Assembly (NCBI GenBank): GCA_013695395.1
Contig: JACDAP010000327.1
Location: 1-8,267, forward strand
Length of the DNA: 8,267 nt
Direction of reading: 5' to 3'
Source of the DNA: Solirubrobacterales bacterium
GTDB lineage: Bacteria > Actinomycetota > Thermoleophilia > Solirubrobacterales > Solirubrobacteraceae
Shown: one piece after another, positions 1 to 6,103 of the stretch
Numbering within the stretch: position 1 is the first letter of the stretch
Layout: every line of letters starts with the position of its first letter
The notes under the pieces: generated by a model
What the model was told of the DNA's origin: nothing
The model's input: the letters and a program-made list of their open reading frames with translations, nothing else
Database searches by the model: none
Translations under genes and position numbers: made by a program

Positions 1-140
1 AGGACGATGCCCAGGGCGAACATGCTCGCGCGCGCGGTCAGGGTGGCGAGCGTCAGCATCGAGGCGTTGCGCACCGCGCTGGCGCGGATGAGGTGCGGCG
101 GCGGCCGGTCGGCGGTGGCCGTCCGTGTCCGGAAGCTCAC
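1..140 (-). CDS. Probable polysaccharide flippase (Wzx/MATE-like), N-terminal fragment
   Basis: Only the first 46 codons lie in the window; the rest runs off the left edge. The start is a GTG at 140-138 that overlaps the TGA of the upstream GT2 gene (GTGA, 4 bp), the classic coupled junction. The product opens with about 18 polar, Arg/Pro-rich residues (first residue read as Met, then SFRTRTATADRPPP). It then has a basic-to-hydrophobic segment (RNASMLTLATLTARASMFA) that looks like the first membrane helix of a lipid-linked oligosaccharide flippase, where short RN/RG-x-hydrophobic starts are common. No strong Shine-Dalgarno is visible, consistent with coupling to the preceding gene. The position at the end of a glycosyltransferase operon that has a Wzy-like partner on the other strand supports a flippase. 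Another polytopic membrane protein, such as a second polymerase or an exporter, is not excluded from 46 residues. Confidence 0.55.
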   Translation of the reverse strand, partial: MSFRTRTATADRPPPHLIRASAVRNASMLTLATLTARASMFALGIV

Positions 141-949
141 CTGGACGAGTCCCGGGTCGGCGCGGATCCGCGGTAGAGCCCGAGCAGGCCGGCCATGCGC
201 CGGTAGTTGACGAACCGGTGGAAGGCCCTCGAGTGGCGATCGCGAGGCGTGTCCGTCCACCAGTCGACGGCCAGCTCCCGCAGGCCGTAGCGCGGCAGCG
301 AGATGAACGTCGAGGTGGCCAGCGTGGCTCGGCGCTGGCGGTGGTACAGGTCGACGCTGCTCTGCCAGCCGTGCGACATGTCCACCCACAGCGCGGGATC
401 GAAGACGATCGTCCACCCGGCGCGCAGCACACGGTGCGCCCACTCCTTGTCCTCGGTGTAGTCGAGGTCCTCGTTGAACGGGAAGCGCTCCCACGCCGCG
501 GCGCGCCACGAGGACGCGTGGTTCGAGAATCCCCACCTGGGATGAGCGGCGGCGTAGGCGGCGTCCTGGACGAAGGGCCGCAGGACCGGCGTCTTGTCGG
601 AGAACGTCTGGGTGCCGCAAACCCCCGCGACCTCGGAAGCGTCGTAGTGCGCCAGCGCTCCCTCGACCCAATGGCGGGGCGCAACGCAGTGGCTCGAGAG
701 CGCAAAGTGAAAGGGCGACGACGCCCGCTGCGCACCGATGTTGAGCGCACGTCCGTAGCTGAACTGCGAGGACGGGATCTCGACGAGCGCGTCGCAATTG
801 CCCCGCGCTATCTCCAGCGACCCGTCGGTCGACCCCGAGTCCACGACGATGATCTCGGGCACGACCGTCTGCGCGCGCAGGGACGAGAGGGTGCGCTCGA
901 GGGTCGCCGCCTCGTTCTTCACGCGAACGATCGCACTTGCCCTGGGCAT
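137..949 (-). CDS. GT2 family glycosyltransferase (SSHC variant)
   Basis: A 270-residue cytoplasmic GT-A fold glycosyltransferase, likely adding one sugar to a lipid-linked repeat unit. The nucleotide-binding start is clear (AIVRVKNEA at 6-14, VVDSGSTDGS at 35-44). Next comes SYGRALNIG (64-72), then LSSHC (84-88) where most GT2 enzymes carry the metal-binding DxD. The acceptor-side acidic motif is DYTEDKEWAHRVLRAGW (163-179), with E166/D167 as the likely catalytic pair. From memory, a subfamily of GT2 enzymes with LSAHC-type motifs and a YG-ALN-G motif exists and is often labelled rhamnosyltransferase-like, but the sugar cannot be read from this sequence. The length is normal for a soluble single-domain GT2. 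The ATG at 949 is chosen because the motif spacing from it is normal; no good Shine-Dalgarno precedes it. It lies 41 bp after the hydrolase gene and overlaps the next gene by 4 bp. Confidence 0.9.
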   Translation of the reverse strand: MPRASAIVRVKNEAATLERTLSSLRAQTVVPEIIVVDSGSTDGSLEIARGNCDALVEIPSSQFSYGRALNIGAQRASSPFHFALSSHCVAPRHWVEGALAHYDASEVAGVCGTQTFSDKTPVLRPFVQDAAYAAAHPRWGFSNHASSWRAAAWERFPFNEDLDYTEDKEWAHRVLRAGWTIVFDPALWVDMSHGWQSSVDLYHRQRRATLATSTFISLPRYGLRELAVDWWTDTPRDRHSRAFHRFVNYRRMAGLLGLYRGSAPTRDSSR

Positions 950-990
950 CGGGCGGAGGGTAGTCCGTGCCGGCCCCTGCCAGGTCGCCG

Positions 991-2613
991 TCAGAACCCG
1001 GCGCGAAGCCCGACGCCGTCCGCGCTCAGGTGGACGCGTGAGGTGCGGCCCGTCGAACGGATGCGGAAGCGGATCTGCCCCGACGCGCCCACATAGTGCT
1101 TCGGTGACCCGGCGGGTGACCAGAAGGATCCGCGCCGCAGCGAGCTGCCGCTCGGCGTCGCGACCGACTGCCAGGCGCGGCGTTTCACGTTGCGGACCTG
1201 CACGCGCTTGCCGCTCGCGGTCCCCTTGTCGGTCAGCGTCAGACGGCGGAGCGTCTTGCGGGCGACGCCACCGATGCGGGCGGTCACCTCGACGCCCGTC
1301 CTCGCGGTGGCGAGCCCTGAGAACTTCACCCGCAGGCGCTTCGACGGGCGGACCTTGGCGGGGGCAGGCTCCAAGGTCGGGGCCGTCACCGGCGCCGGCG
1401 TGGGCTCGACGACCGGAGCGGTCTCGGGAAGGGGCGTCGGCTCGACGGTGGGCTCCGGGGCGGTGGGCACGACCTCACCCGGGCTGGGGGTGGGAGCGGG
1501 TTCCGGCGCAGCTTCCGGGGCGGGAACGATTCCCGGCGCGGTCAGGGCGGCAGCGCCGCGCAACGCAGCGAGAGCCGGCTTGGGCGAGAAGTCCGTGCGC
1601 AGCACACCGAAGTTCGCCTCGAGGTTCGCGGGCTCGTCCTTGAGCACGTGGAAGTTGCGCATGGCGTACCAGTAGGCGCGCTCCACCCAGGGGTAGCTCC
1701 CGAGCCGGGCGACCGAACGGGTCAGGTAGTCGGCCTGCTTGGACTCGCTGACCCCGTACTCCGACGTCGAGGTCGACCAGCCGAACTCGGTCAGCCACAT
1801 CTTCTTCGCGCTGTCGCCGTTCCGCTCCATGACGCGCCGGACCTCTTCGAGGCCGCAGAACGCGTCGGGCGCGCGGGTCGTGGTCCCCGGGAGGTTCCAG
1901 CACCACTCCGGGTCCACCGAGCCCGTGTACGGGTGCACGGCTGCGATGTCGAAGTACGGCCTGCCGCCGGCAGCGTAGACGCCGTCGAGGTACTTCGCGT
2001 CGCTCTTGGAGAGGCCGCCGAGGATGATGCGCGCCTCCGGGTCGGCGGCCTTGATCGCCGGATGGGCTGCGCGCAGGAGCGCGACGTACTCGGCCGGGTT
2101 GGGCCCTGACGGCCAGAAGCGGGCGAGGTTCGGCTCGTTCCAGACCTCGTAGAGGTGCACACCTTTGGGGGCGTACCGCCGAGCCACGAACGCCGCGAAG
2201 TCCGCGTAGTCCTGCGGGTTGGTCGGCTTGTAGTTCTGGTTGTAGACCTCGCGGCCGTCCACGATGCGCTTCTGGGGGTCCGCCGACGCCCAGTACGGCA
2301 CCCCGTCGGAGATCGGCATGAGCACCTCGAGGCCGGCGGCACGGACCTCGTCGATCACGCCGTCCATTCGCGCGAACGCCCAGGGGTCCATGATCCCCTT
2401 GCCCCGCTGCTCGCCTTCGCGCCAGTTCATGTTGACGCGCACCGTGCGGATGCCGTTGGTCTTGAGGATCGCGATGGTCTTCGTGACGTCCGCGGCGGGG
2501 ATGCCCCACGAGATGTCGGTCACCGCCCCGACCTGGGGGGCGGCCTGCGCAGATGCGGCCCCCGCGAAAAGCACCATCAGGGCGACGAGGAGGCTGGTGA
2601 GGAAGCGCTGCAT
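991..2613 (-). CDS. Secreted PslG/GH39-like glycoside hydrolase with Pro-rich linker and basic C-terminal domain
   Basis: A 540-residue exported (beta/alpha)8-type glycosidase. A signal peptide is plain: MQR, a hydrophobic core to about residue 20, and an AQA cleavage motif at 22-24. The catalytic domain spans about 26-358. YEVWNEPN (155-162) holds the likely acid/base Glu160, and MWLTEFGWS (272-280) holds the likely nucleophile Glu276, 116 residues later, as expected for clan GH-A. The stretch from EVWNEP through AAHPAIKAADPEARIILGG resembles the GH39 PslG type used in exopolysaccharide clusters. Residues 361-421 form a Pro/Glu/Thr/Ala linker. Residues 422-540 are Arg/Lys-rich, probably beta-stranded and possibly a carbohydrate- or wall-binding module. 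The reading frame stays open far upstream, antisense to the neighbours, but the signal peptide fixes the ATG at 2613, preceded by GGAAAGG. It sits inside the leftward glycosyltransferase operon, suggesting it trims or releases the polymer made there. The substrate is unknown. Confidence 0.88.
   Translation of the reverse strand: MQRFLTSLLVALMVLFAGAASAQAAPQVGAVTDISWGIPAADVTKTIAILKTNGIRTVRVNMNWREGEQRGKGIMDPWAFARMDGVIDEVRAAGLEVLMPISDGVPYWASADPQKRIVDGREVYNQNYKPTNPQDYADFAAFVARRYAPKGVHLYEVWNEPNLARFWPSGPNPAEYVALLRAAHPAIKAADPEARIILGGLSKSDAKYLDGVYAAGGRPYFDIAAVHPYTGSVDPEWCWNLPGTTTRAPDAFCGLEEVRRVMERNGDSAKKMWLTEFGWSTSTSEYGVSESKQADYLTRSVARLGSYPWVERAYWYAMRNFHVLKDEPANLEANFGVLRTDFSPKPALAALRGAAALTAPGIVPAPEAAPEPAPTPSPGEVVPTAPEPTVEPTPLPETAPVVEPTPAPVTAPTLEPAPAKVRPSKRLRVKFSGLATARTGVEVTARIGGVARKTLRRLTLTDKGTASGKRVQVRNVKRRAWQSVATPSGSSLRRGSFWSPAGSPKHYVGASGQIRFRIRSTGRTSRVHLSADGVGLRAGF
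1351..1533 (-). repeat. Low-complexity Pro/Glu/Thr/Ala linker coding repeats
   Basis: This stretch encodes residues 361-421 of the glycoside hydrolase. It is an imperfect run of short units such as PEPTVEPTPLPE, VVEPTPAPV and APTLEPAPA. On the plus strand it reads as G-rich runs (for example gctgggggtgggagcggg). Such linkers separate a catalytic domain from a binding domain and vary in length between strains by slippage. The linker is acidic while the following domain is strongly basic. Confidence 0.8.
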
Positions 2614-2620
2614 GCCTTTC

Positions 2621-2638
2621 CGATCGGTCCACCGATCG
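2621..2638 (-). promoter_or_regulatory. 18-bp palindrome at the hydrolase translation start
   Basis: CGATCGGTCCACCGATCG is made of two perfect 8-bp arms around a 2-bp centre. It lies in the 38-bp gap between the GT4 stop (2652) and the hydrolase ATG (2613), ending 7 bp before that ATG. The hydrolase ribosome binding site (GGAAAGG on the minus strand, 2621-2615) touches its edge. It could be a dimer-binding operator, or an RNA hairpin that covers the ribosome binding site and tunes hydrolase output within the operon. The palindrome is seen directly; the role is inference. Confidence 0.5.
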
Positions 2639-2651
2639 TCGAGCGCAACGT

Positions 2652-3821
2652 TCAGCCTCCAGGCTGGACACCTAGACGATGCAGGAGGTCGAGGTGCGCG
2701 CGGTGCCGATGCGGCCACGACTGCTCCCGCGCGGCCGCCCGGCGCGCGCAGACGCGGCCCTCGTCGTCCTCGGCGACCGCCCGCTGCGCCGCCGACGCGA
2801 ACTCCTCCGCGCTGCTCGCGAAGTAGAGGAGGTCGCGGAAGGGCTCCAGTGCGCGCAGCGGCGGCGCGACGGCGGGGATGCCCGCAGCCATGAACTCGAG
2901 GTTCTTCACCGGCGACATGTACCGCGCGAGCTCGTCGCGCACGTACGGCATCAGGCCGACGTCGAAGCCCGCGATCGTCGTGTGCAGGCGGTCGTTGGGG
3001 ACCGGCGGCTCGAGCACGACGTTCGCCAGGTCGTCGAAGCCCTGCGTGGGGAAGCTCTCCTGCACCGGGCCGACCAGGCGGATCCTCCAGTCCGGCCGCT
3101 GCGCCGCGAGCGCCCGGATCCAGGACACGTCCACCCGGTGGTCCAGCGTGCCGACGAAGCCCGCCGTGACCGCGTCGTTGCGCCGCGGAGCCACGACCGC
3201 CGGGACGTCGACCCCGGGCGGCATGTGCTCGGCCGGGATCCCCAGCTCGGCGTAGCGGTCCACGAGCGCCTGGCTCGTGGCGATCACCGCGTCGGCGCTC
3301 GAGGCCAGCGCGTGATCGGCGGCGAGGATGCGCTCCTTCCACCGACCCGTCATGCCTGGCGTGAACTCGAGCGCGTCGTATGCCTCGTAGACCACGGCGG
3401 CCGGCCGCGCCAGCGCGAGCGCGTCGACGAGCTCGGGCGTCGGGTACCAGATCCACGCGACGGCCTCGGGCCACGGCGCGGCCATCCGGCGCAGCTGCGC
3501 GGCGACCCACCGCGCGTTGCCCCGGCGGAAGGTGAGGCGCTGCCTCGGCGGCGCGACGAGCAGGCTCGCGGTGCGCAACGCGGTGCCACCCGCGGCGGCC
3601 GCCGGCCGGGGGCCTCGCGCCACGCGCCCGAGCCGGTCGAGCGCCTTCAAGGCGCTGCTCGCACGCGGGTTGCGGATGCCGATCCCTGCGACGTAGACCG
3701 TGTCGTACCCGGCCGCGGCGAACGCCGAGGCCTCGCGCTTGGGCACCGCATTGGGGTAGTCCAACGGCCACGGCGCGTAGTGCACCAGCGGCCGGCGCGT
3801 CGGGGGAGGGGTCGTCGGCAT
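2652..3821 (-). CDS. GT4-type (GT-B fold) glycosyltransferase, TuaH-like
   Basis: A 389-residue retaining glycosyltransferase candidate of the group 1 / GT4 type, expected to act at the cytoplasmic face on a lipid-linked sugar chain. The N-terminal half has HYAPWPLDYPNAVPKRE (14-30) and IWYPTPELVDAL (124-135). YEAYDALEF (145-153) and DAVIATSQALVDRY (177-190) follow, a pattern reminiscent of TuaH-like enzymes. The C-terminal half has the sugar-nucleotide domain: MPPGVDVP (200-207), GFVGTLDHRVD (221-231), RLVGPVQ (248-254), a GLMPY strand (289-293) and SPVKNLEFMAAGIPAV (303-318), the usual donor-binding motif with its acidic residue (E309). The ATG at 3821 gives a normal length. The open frame continues upstream but only antisense to the polymerase gene. 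No Shine-Dalgarno is visible before the ATG, so initiation may be leaderless or nearly so. It is the first gene of the leftward operon; the hydrolase follows after 38 bp. Confidence 0.88.
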   Translation of the reverse strand: MPTTPPPTRRPLVHYAPWPLDYPNAVPKREASAFAAAGYDTVYVAGIGIRNPRASSALKALDRLGRVARGPRPAAAAGGTALRTASLLVAPPRQRLTFRRGNARWVAAQLRRMAAPWPEAVAWIWYPTPELVDALALARPAAVVYEAYDALEFTPGMTGRWKERILAADHALASSADAVIATSQALVDRYAELGIPAEHMPPGVDVPAVVAPRRNDAVTAGFVGTLDHRVDVSWIRALAAQRPDWRIRLVGPVQESFPTQGFDDLANVVLEPPVPNDRLHTTIAGFDVGLMPYVRDELARYMSPVKNLEFMAAGIPAVAPPLRALEPFRDLLYFASSAEEFASAAQRAVAEDDEGRVCARRAAAREQSWPHRHRAHLDLLHRLGVQPGG

Positions 3822-3924
3822 GCCCGGGCCGGACTGTAGTCTGCGCCGTCTTGTCGGACGTGCGAACCAGGCCTGCCGGTGGCCGCGACGACGCCCGCTT
3901 CCCCGACGGCGCAGAACGGTCGAC
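3822..3924. promoter_or_regulatory. Divergent control region between the two polysaccharide operons
   Basis: These 103 bp separate the GT4 ATG (3821, leftward) from the preferred polymerase GTG (3925, rightward), so both operon promoters should lie here or just inside the flanking genes. The region contains an 11-bp perfect inverted repeat (see separate entry). A possible leftward -10 hexamer, TACAGT on the minus strand (3838-3833), would place the transcript start only a few bases before the ATG. No convincing -35 box sits 16-18 bp from it. No clear rightward -10 box was found. The placement as a shared promoter is inferred from gene orientation. Confidence 0.5.
3840..3915. repeat. 11-bp perfect inverted repeat pair in the divergent region
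   Basis: TCTGCGCCGTC at 3840-3850 and its exact reverse complement GACGGCGCAGA at 3905-3915 are separated by 54 bp. Read in the direction of each operon, the same 11-mer therefore precedes both first genes: it ends 18 bp before the GT4 ATG (3821) and 9 bp before the polymerase GTG (3925). This near-symmetric placement suggests a shared operator or promoter element for both operons, or the arms of a looped structure. It also argues that coding of the polymerase begins after 3915. The repeat is seen directly; the function is inference. Confidence 0.55.
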
Positions 3925-5307
3925 GTGACGGCCTGGCACCCCTGGGGGCAGCTTCGCTCGCTGGCGCTGACCGCGGCGGTGGTTCTCGCCGCGTGCCTCT
4001 TCGTCGCCGCGTCGGTCCAGGCCGCGTTCCTCGGGCAGCCGCTGGCGGGGATCGGCCTGGTCATCGTCCTCTCGGTCGCGCTGGCGACCCCGGGGCGCCC
4101 GGAGATCGGCGTCACCGCGGTCCTGGCGCTCGTGGCGCTCTCGCCCCTGCAGGTCCTCGGCAACCCCCCGTGGCTGCTGCCGCTGGCCGGCACGGTGGGG
4201 CTGCTCGCGCTGGCGTTGCTGGCCCCGCGGGCGGCGGGGGCCCCGGGCGTGGCGCTGCCGGCTCTCGGCCCGTTCGTCCTCGCCCTGCTCGTGGTGCCCA
4301 TGGTGTCCCTGCTGACCACCGACGGCGCGCTCGACGAGGCGTTCCCCGTCCTGCGTGCGCTGGCCACGGGGGCGATGCTGTTCGTCGCGATCACCCTGCT
4401 GCTGCGCGAGCGGGCGCAGGTGCTGTTCGTCGTCCGCGGGCTGTCGGCGATCGCCATCGGGGTCGGCGGCTACGCGACGTTCCTGTACCTCAGCGGAGGT
4501 GGCGGCGGCACCGGGTTCTTCGTCGGGACCGGGACCCTGGTCACCCGGGTCGCGTTCGCCTCCGGCTCACCCAACCAGGTCGCTGGCTTCCTGCTGCTCC
4601 TCGTCCCGTTCGCCGCCGCCGCCGTCCTCTACCGAGGGCCCGGTCGCCTGCTGGGCGGCCTGGCGCTCGTCCTGTCGGTGGCCGGAATCTACGTGACGTT
4701 CTCGCGGGCCGCACTGATCGCCGTCGCGGTCATCCCGCTCTTCTTCATCCGGCCGCGCTGGTCGGTGACCCTCGCGCCCCTCCTGGTCCTCGGGCTCCTC
4801 CTCGGCGGTCCCGAGATCCTCAAGGAGCGCTTCAGCACGCTCAACGAGGACGGGAGCGAGGTCGCGACCCGGACGAGCTTCTGGACGACCGGGCTGTCCG
4901 TGTTCGCGAGCGATCCGCTGCTCGGGGTCGGGCCCGGCGGCTTCCCGGACGCCTACGCTCAGGCCAAGGTCCCGGCCAAGCAGTTCCTCCCCCAGGCGAT
5001 CTTCGAGCCGCCGCCGCACGCCCACAACCTGTTCATCAACACCGCGGCGGAGCAGGGCGCGCTCGGCCTCAGCGCGCTGGTGGCGGCCCTCGTGGCGGCC
5101 GCCCTCCTGTCCAAGCGCCTGCGGTACCGCCGGGTGCCATGGGCGCAGCCGCTCGGCCGCGCGGGCTTTGCCATGCTGGCGGCCTTTGTCGTGCACAGCC
5201 TATTCGACGTGACGTTCCTCGAGAGCACCGCGACGACGCTCTTGGCGCTCCTCGCCGTACTCAGCGCCGCTGACGCGATTTCGGCCCGCGAGGTCCGAGA
5301 TGGCTGA
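3925..5307 (+). CDS. O-antigen ligase / Wzy-type polymerase membrane protein
   Basis: A polytopic membrane protein of 460 residues, expected to polymerise or transfer lipid-linked oligosaccharide on the outer side of the membrane. About 12 hydrophobic segments are visible, including 12-33, 41-56, 109-131, 143-160, 216-236, 242-258 and 379-396. A long extracytoplasmic loop (about 295-378) carries the family signatures: FW at 319-320, DPLLGVGPGGF (330-340), HAHNLF (365-370) and EQGALGL (376-382). TFSRAALIA (258-266) is the usual motif before the loop. This is the Wzy_C/O-antigen ligase (WaaL) pattern. The frame is open back to an ATG at 3820, but that adds 35 Arg-rich residues and covers the shared inverted repeat, so the GTG at 3925 is preferred; no strong ribosome binding site marks either. 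It overlaps the next gene by 8 bp and heads the rightward operon. Polymerase versus ligase cannot be settled from sequence. Confidence 0.85.
   Translation: MTAWHPWGQLRSLALTAAVVLAACLFVAASVQAAFLGQPLAGIGLVIVLSVALATPGRPEIGVTAVLALVALSPLQVLGNPPWLLPLAGTVGLLALALLAPRAAGAPGVALPALGPFVLALLVVPMVSLLTTDGALDEAFPVLRALATGAMLFVAITLLLRERAQVLFVVRGLSAIAIGVGGYATFLYLSGGGGGTGFFVGTGTLVTRVAFASGSPNQVAGFLLLLVPFAAAAVLYRGPGRLLGGLALVLSVAGIYVTFSRAALIAVAVIPLFFIRPRWSVTLAPLLVLGLLLGGPEILKERFSTLNEDGSEVATRTSFWTTGLSVFASDPLLGVGPGGFPDAYAQAKVPAKQFLPQAIFEPPPHAHNLFINTAAEQGALGLSALVAALVAAALLSKRLRYRRVPWAQPLGRAGFAMLAAFVVHSLFDVTFLESTATTLLALLAVLSAADAISAREVRDG
5290..5294 (+). promoter_or_regulatory. Ribosome binding site for the GT2 gene at 5300
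   Basis: GAGGT lies 5 bp before the ATG at 5300 and inside the last codons of the polymerase gene. It supports the ATG as the true start despite the 8-bp overlap with the polymerase stop. Confidence 0.6.
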
Positions 5308-6103
5308 CGCCCCGGACGTCAGCGTCTGCGTCGTCGCGTGGAACGCCGCGGGACACCTCACCGCCTGCCTGGACGCGCTTCCTGCGGCGTTCGGCACGCG
5401 CAGCCACGAGGTGCTCGTCGTCGACAACGGCTCGACCGACGAGACCGCGACGGTCCTGCGCGAGCGTCCGCACGTCGTCGTACTCCGCAACCCGGTCAAC
5501 CTCGGGATCACCCCGGCGCGCAACCAGGCGCTCGACCGTGCTCGGGGCCGGGTGATCCTGATGCTCGACGCCGACACGGTCCCCTTGCCCGGTTCGGTCG
5601 ACCGCCTCGTCGGCTATCTCGACGAGCACCCGGAGGTCGGTGTCGTCGGCGCCCGACTGCTCGATCCGGACGGCACGGTCCAGCTGTCCTGCCGGCGCCG
5701 GCCGCCGCTGTTGCTGCCGCTCCTGCGCCGTGCCCCGCTCGATCGCGTCTTCGAGCATCGCCGGACCGTCAACCGGCACCTCATGCGCGAGTTCGACCAT
5801 GCGTCGGCCCGGCCCGTCGACTGGCTCATGGGCGCCTGCCAGGGCTTCCGGGCGGAGCTGCCCGCGCGCATCGGGCGCTACGACGAGCGCATCTTCTCTC
5901 ACGGCGGGGAGGACTGCGACTGGTGCCTGCGGGCGTGGGCCGCCGGGCTTGAGGTCCACTACGTGCCAGCGGCCGAGGTCGTCCACGCCTACCAGCACTT
6001 CACCCGGAGCAACCCCATGAGCAAGCAGTCGCTGCGCGCCATCACGGACTTCGCGTACATGTGGGCGAAGCATCGCCTCGCCGCCGCGGGGAGGACCGCG
6101 TGA
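5300..6103 (+). CDS. GT2 family glycosyltransferase, WbbL-like
   Basis: A 267-residue cytoplasmic GT-A fold glycosyltransferase. The motifs run in the expected order: VSVCVVAWN (7-15), VVDNGSTDET (40-49), NLGITPARNQAL (67-78), and LDAD (89-92) as the metal-binding DxD. After these come WLMGACQGFR (175-184) and GGEDCDWCLRAWAAG (202-216) with the acidic pair E204/D205. This pattern matches the WbbL/rhamnosyltransferase-like branch of GT2, but the donor sugar is not provable from sequence. A PPLLLPLLRR...VFEHRR segment (135-155) is shared with the first half of the next gene product, so the two are paralogues. The gene overlaps the polymerase by 8 bp and its TGA shares one base with the next ATG. 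A good ribosome binding site precedes the ATG. Confidence 0.92.
   Translation: MADAPDVSVCVVAWNAAGHLTACLDALPAAFGTRSHEVLVVDNGSTDETATVLRERPHVVVLRNPVNLGITPARNQALDRARGRVILMLDADTVPLPGSVDRLVGYLDEHPEVGVVGARLLDPDGTVQLSCRRRPPLLLPLLRRAPLDRVFEHRRTVNRHLMREFDHASARPVDWLMGACQGFRAELPARIGRYDERIFSHGGEDCDWCLRAWAAGLEVHYVPAAEVVHAYQHFTRSNPMSKQSLRAITDFAYMWAKHRLAAAGRTA
6088..6095 (+). promoter_or_regulatory. Ribosome binding site for the GT2-GT2 gene
   Basis: GGGGAGGA lies 7 bp before the ATG at 6103 and 4 bp before an in-frame GTG at 6100. The spacing favours the ATG at 6103 over the GTG and over a longer in-frame start at 6061, which would sit well before this site. Confidence 0.7.

Noticed and set aside
125..1096. 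A 323-residue plus-strand open frame opposite the first GT2 gene
   Set aside because: Arg-rich with no recognisable domain; the opposite strand has a clean GT2.
1351..1533. G-rich runs on the plus strand as a regulatory G-quadruplex or tandem repeat element
   Set aside because: They are explained by Pro/Glu/Thr codons of the hydrolase linker and have no clear regular period.
991..3939. A 982-residue open frame on the minus strand running through the hydrolase and across the GT4 gene
   Set aside because: Only the last 540 residues are real. A signal peptide starts at 2613, and the upstream part is a shifted-frame shadow of the GT4 gene with Arg/Ala/Gly-rich nonsense.
3822..4457. Upstream extension of the GT4 open frame to 4457 on the minus strand
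   Set aside because: It is antisense to the polymerase gene, has no domain content, and the GT4 N-terminal motifs begin just after the ATG at 3821.
3879..5273. A long plus-strand open frame starting at a GTG at 3879, overlapping the polymerase in another frame
   Set aside because: Its translation is Arg/Pro/Gly-rich with no membrane segments, typical of a high-GC shadow. Its first 15 residues look like a normal N-terminus, so a frameshift near 3925 was considered, but nothing else supports one.
6061..6102. Longer start for the GT2-GT2 protein at 6061 or 6100
   Set aside because: The start at 6061 adds a charged stretch overlapping the upstream gene. The strong ribosome binding site at 6088-6095 is best spaced for 6103; 6100 remains possible but changes little.
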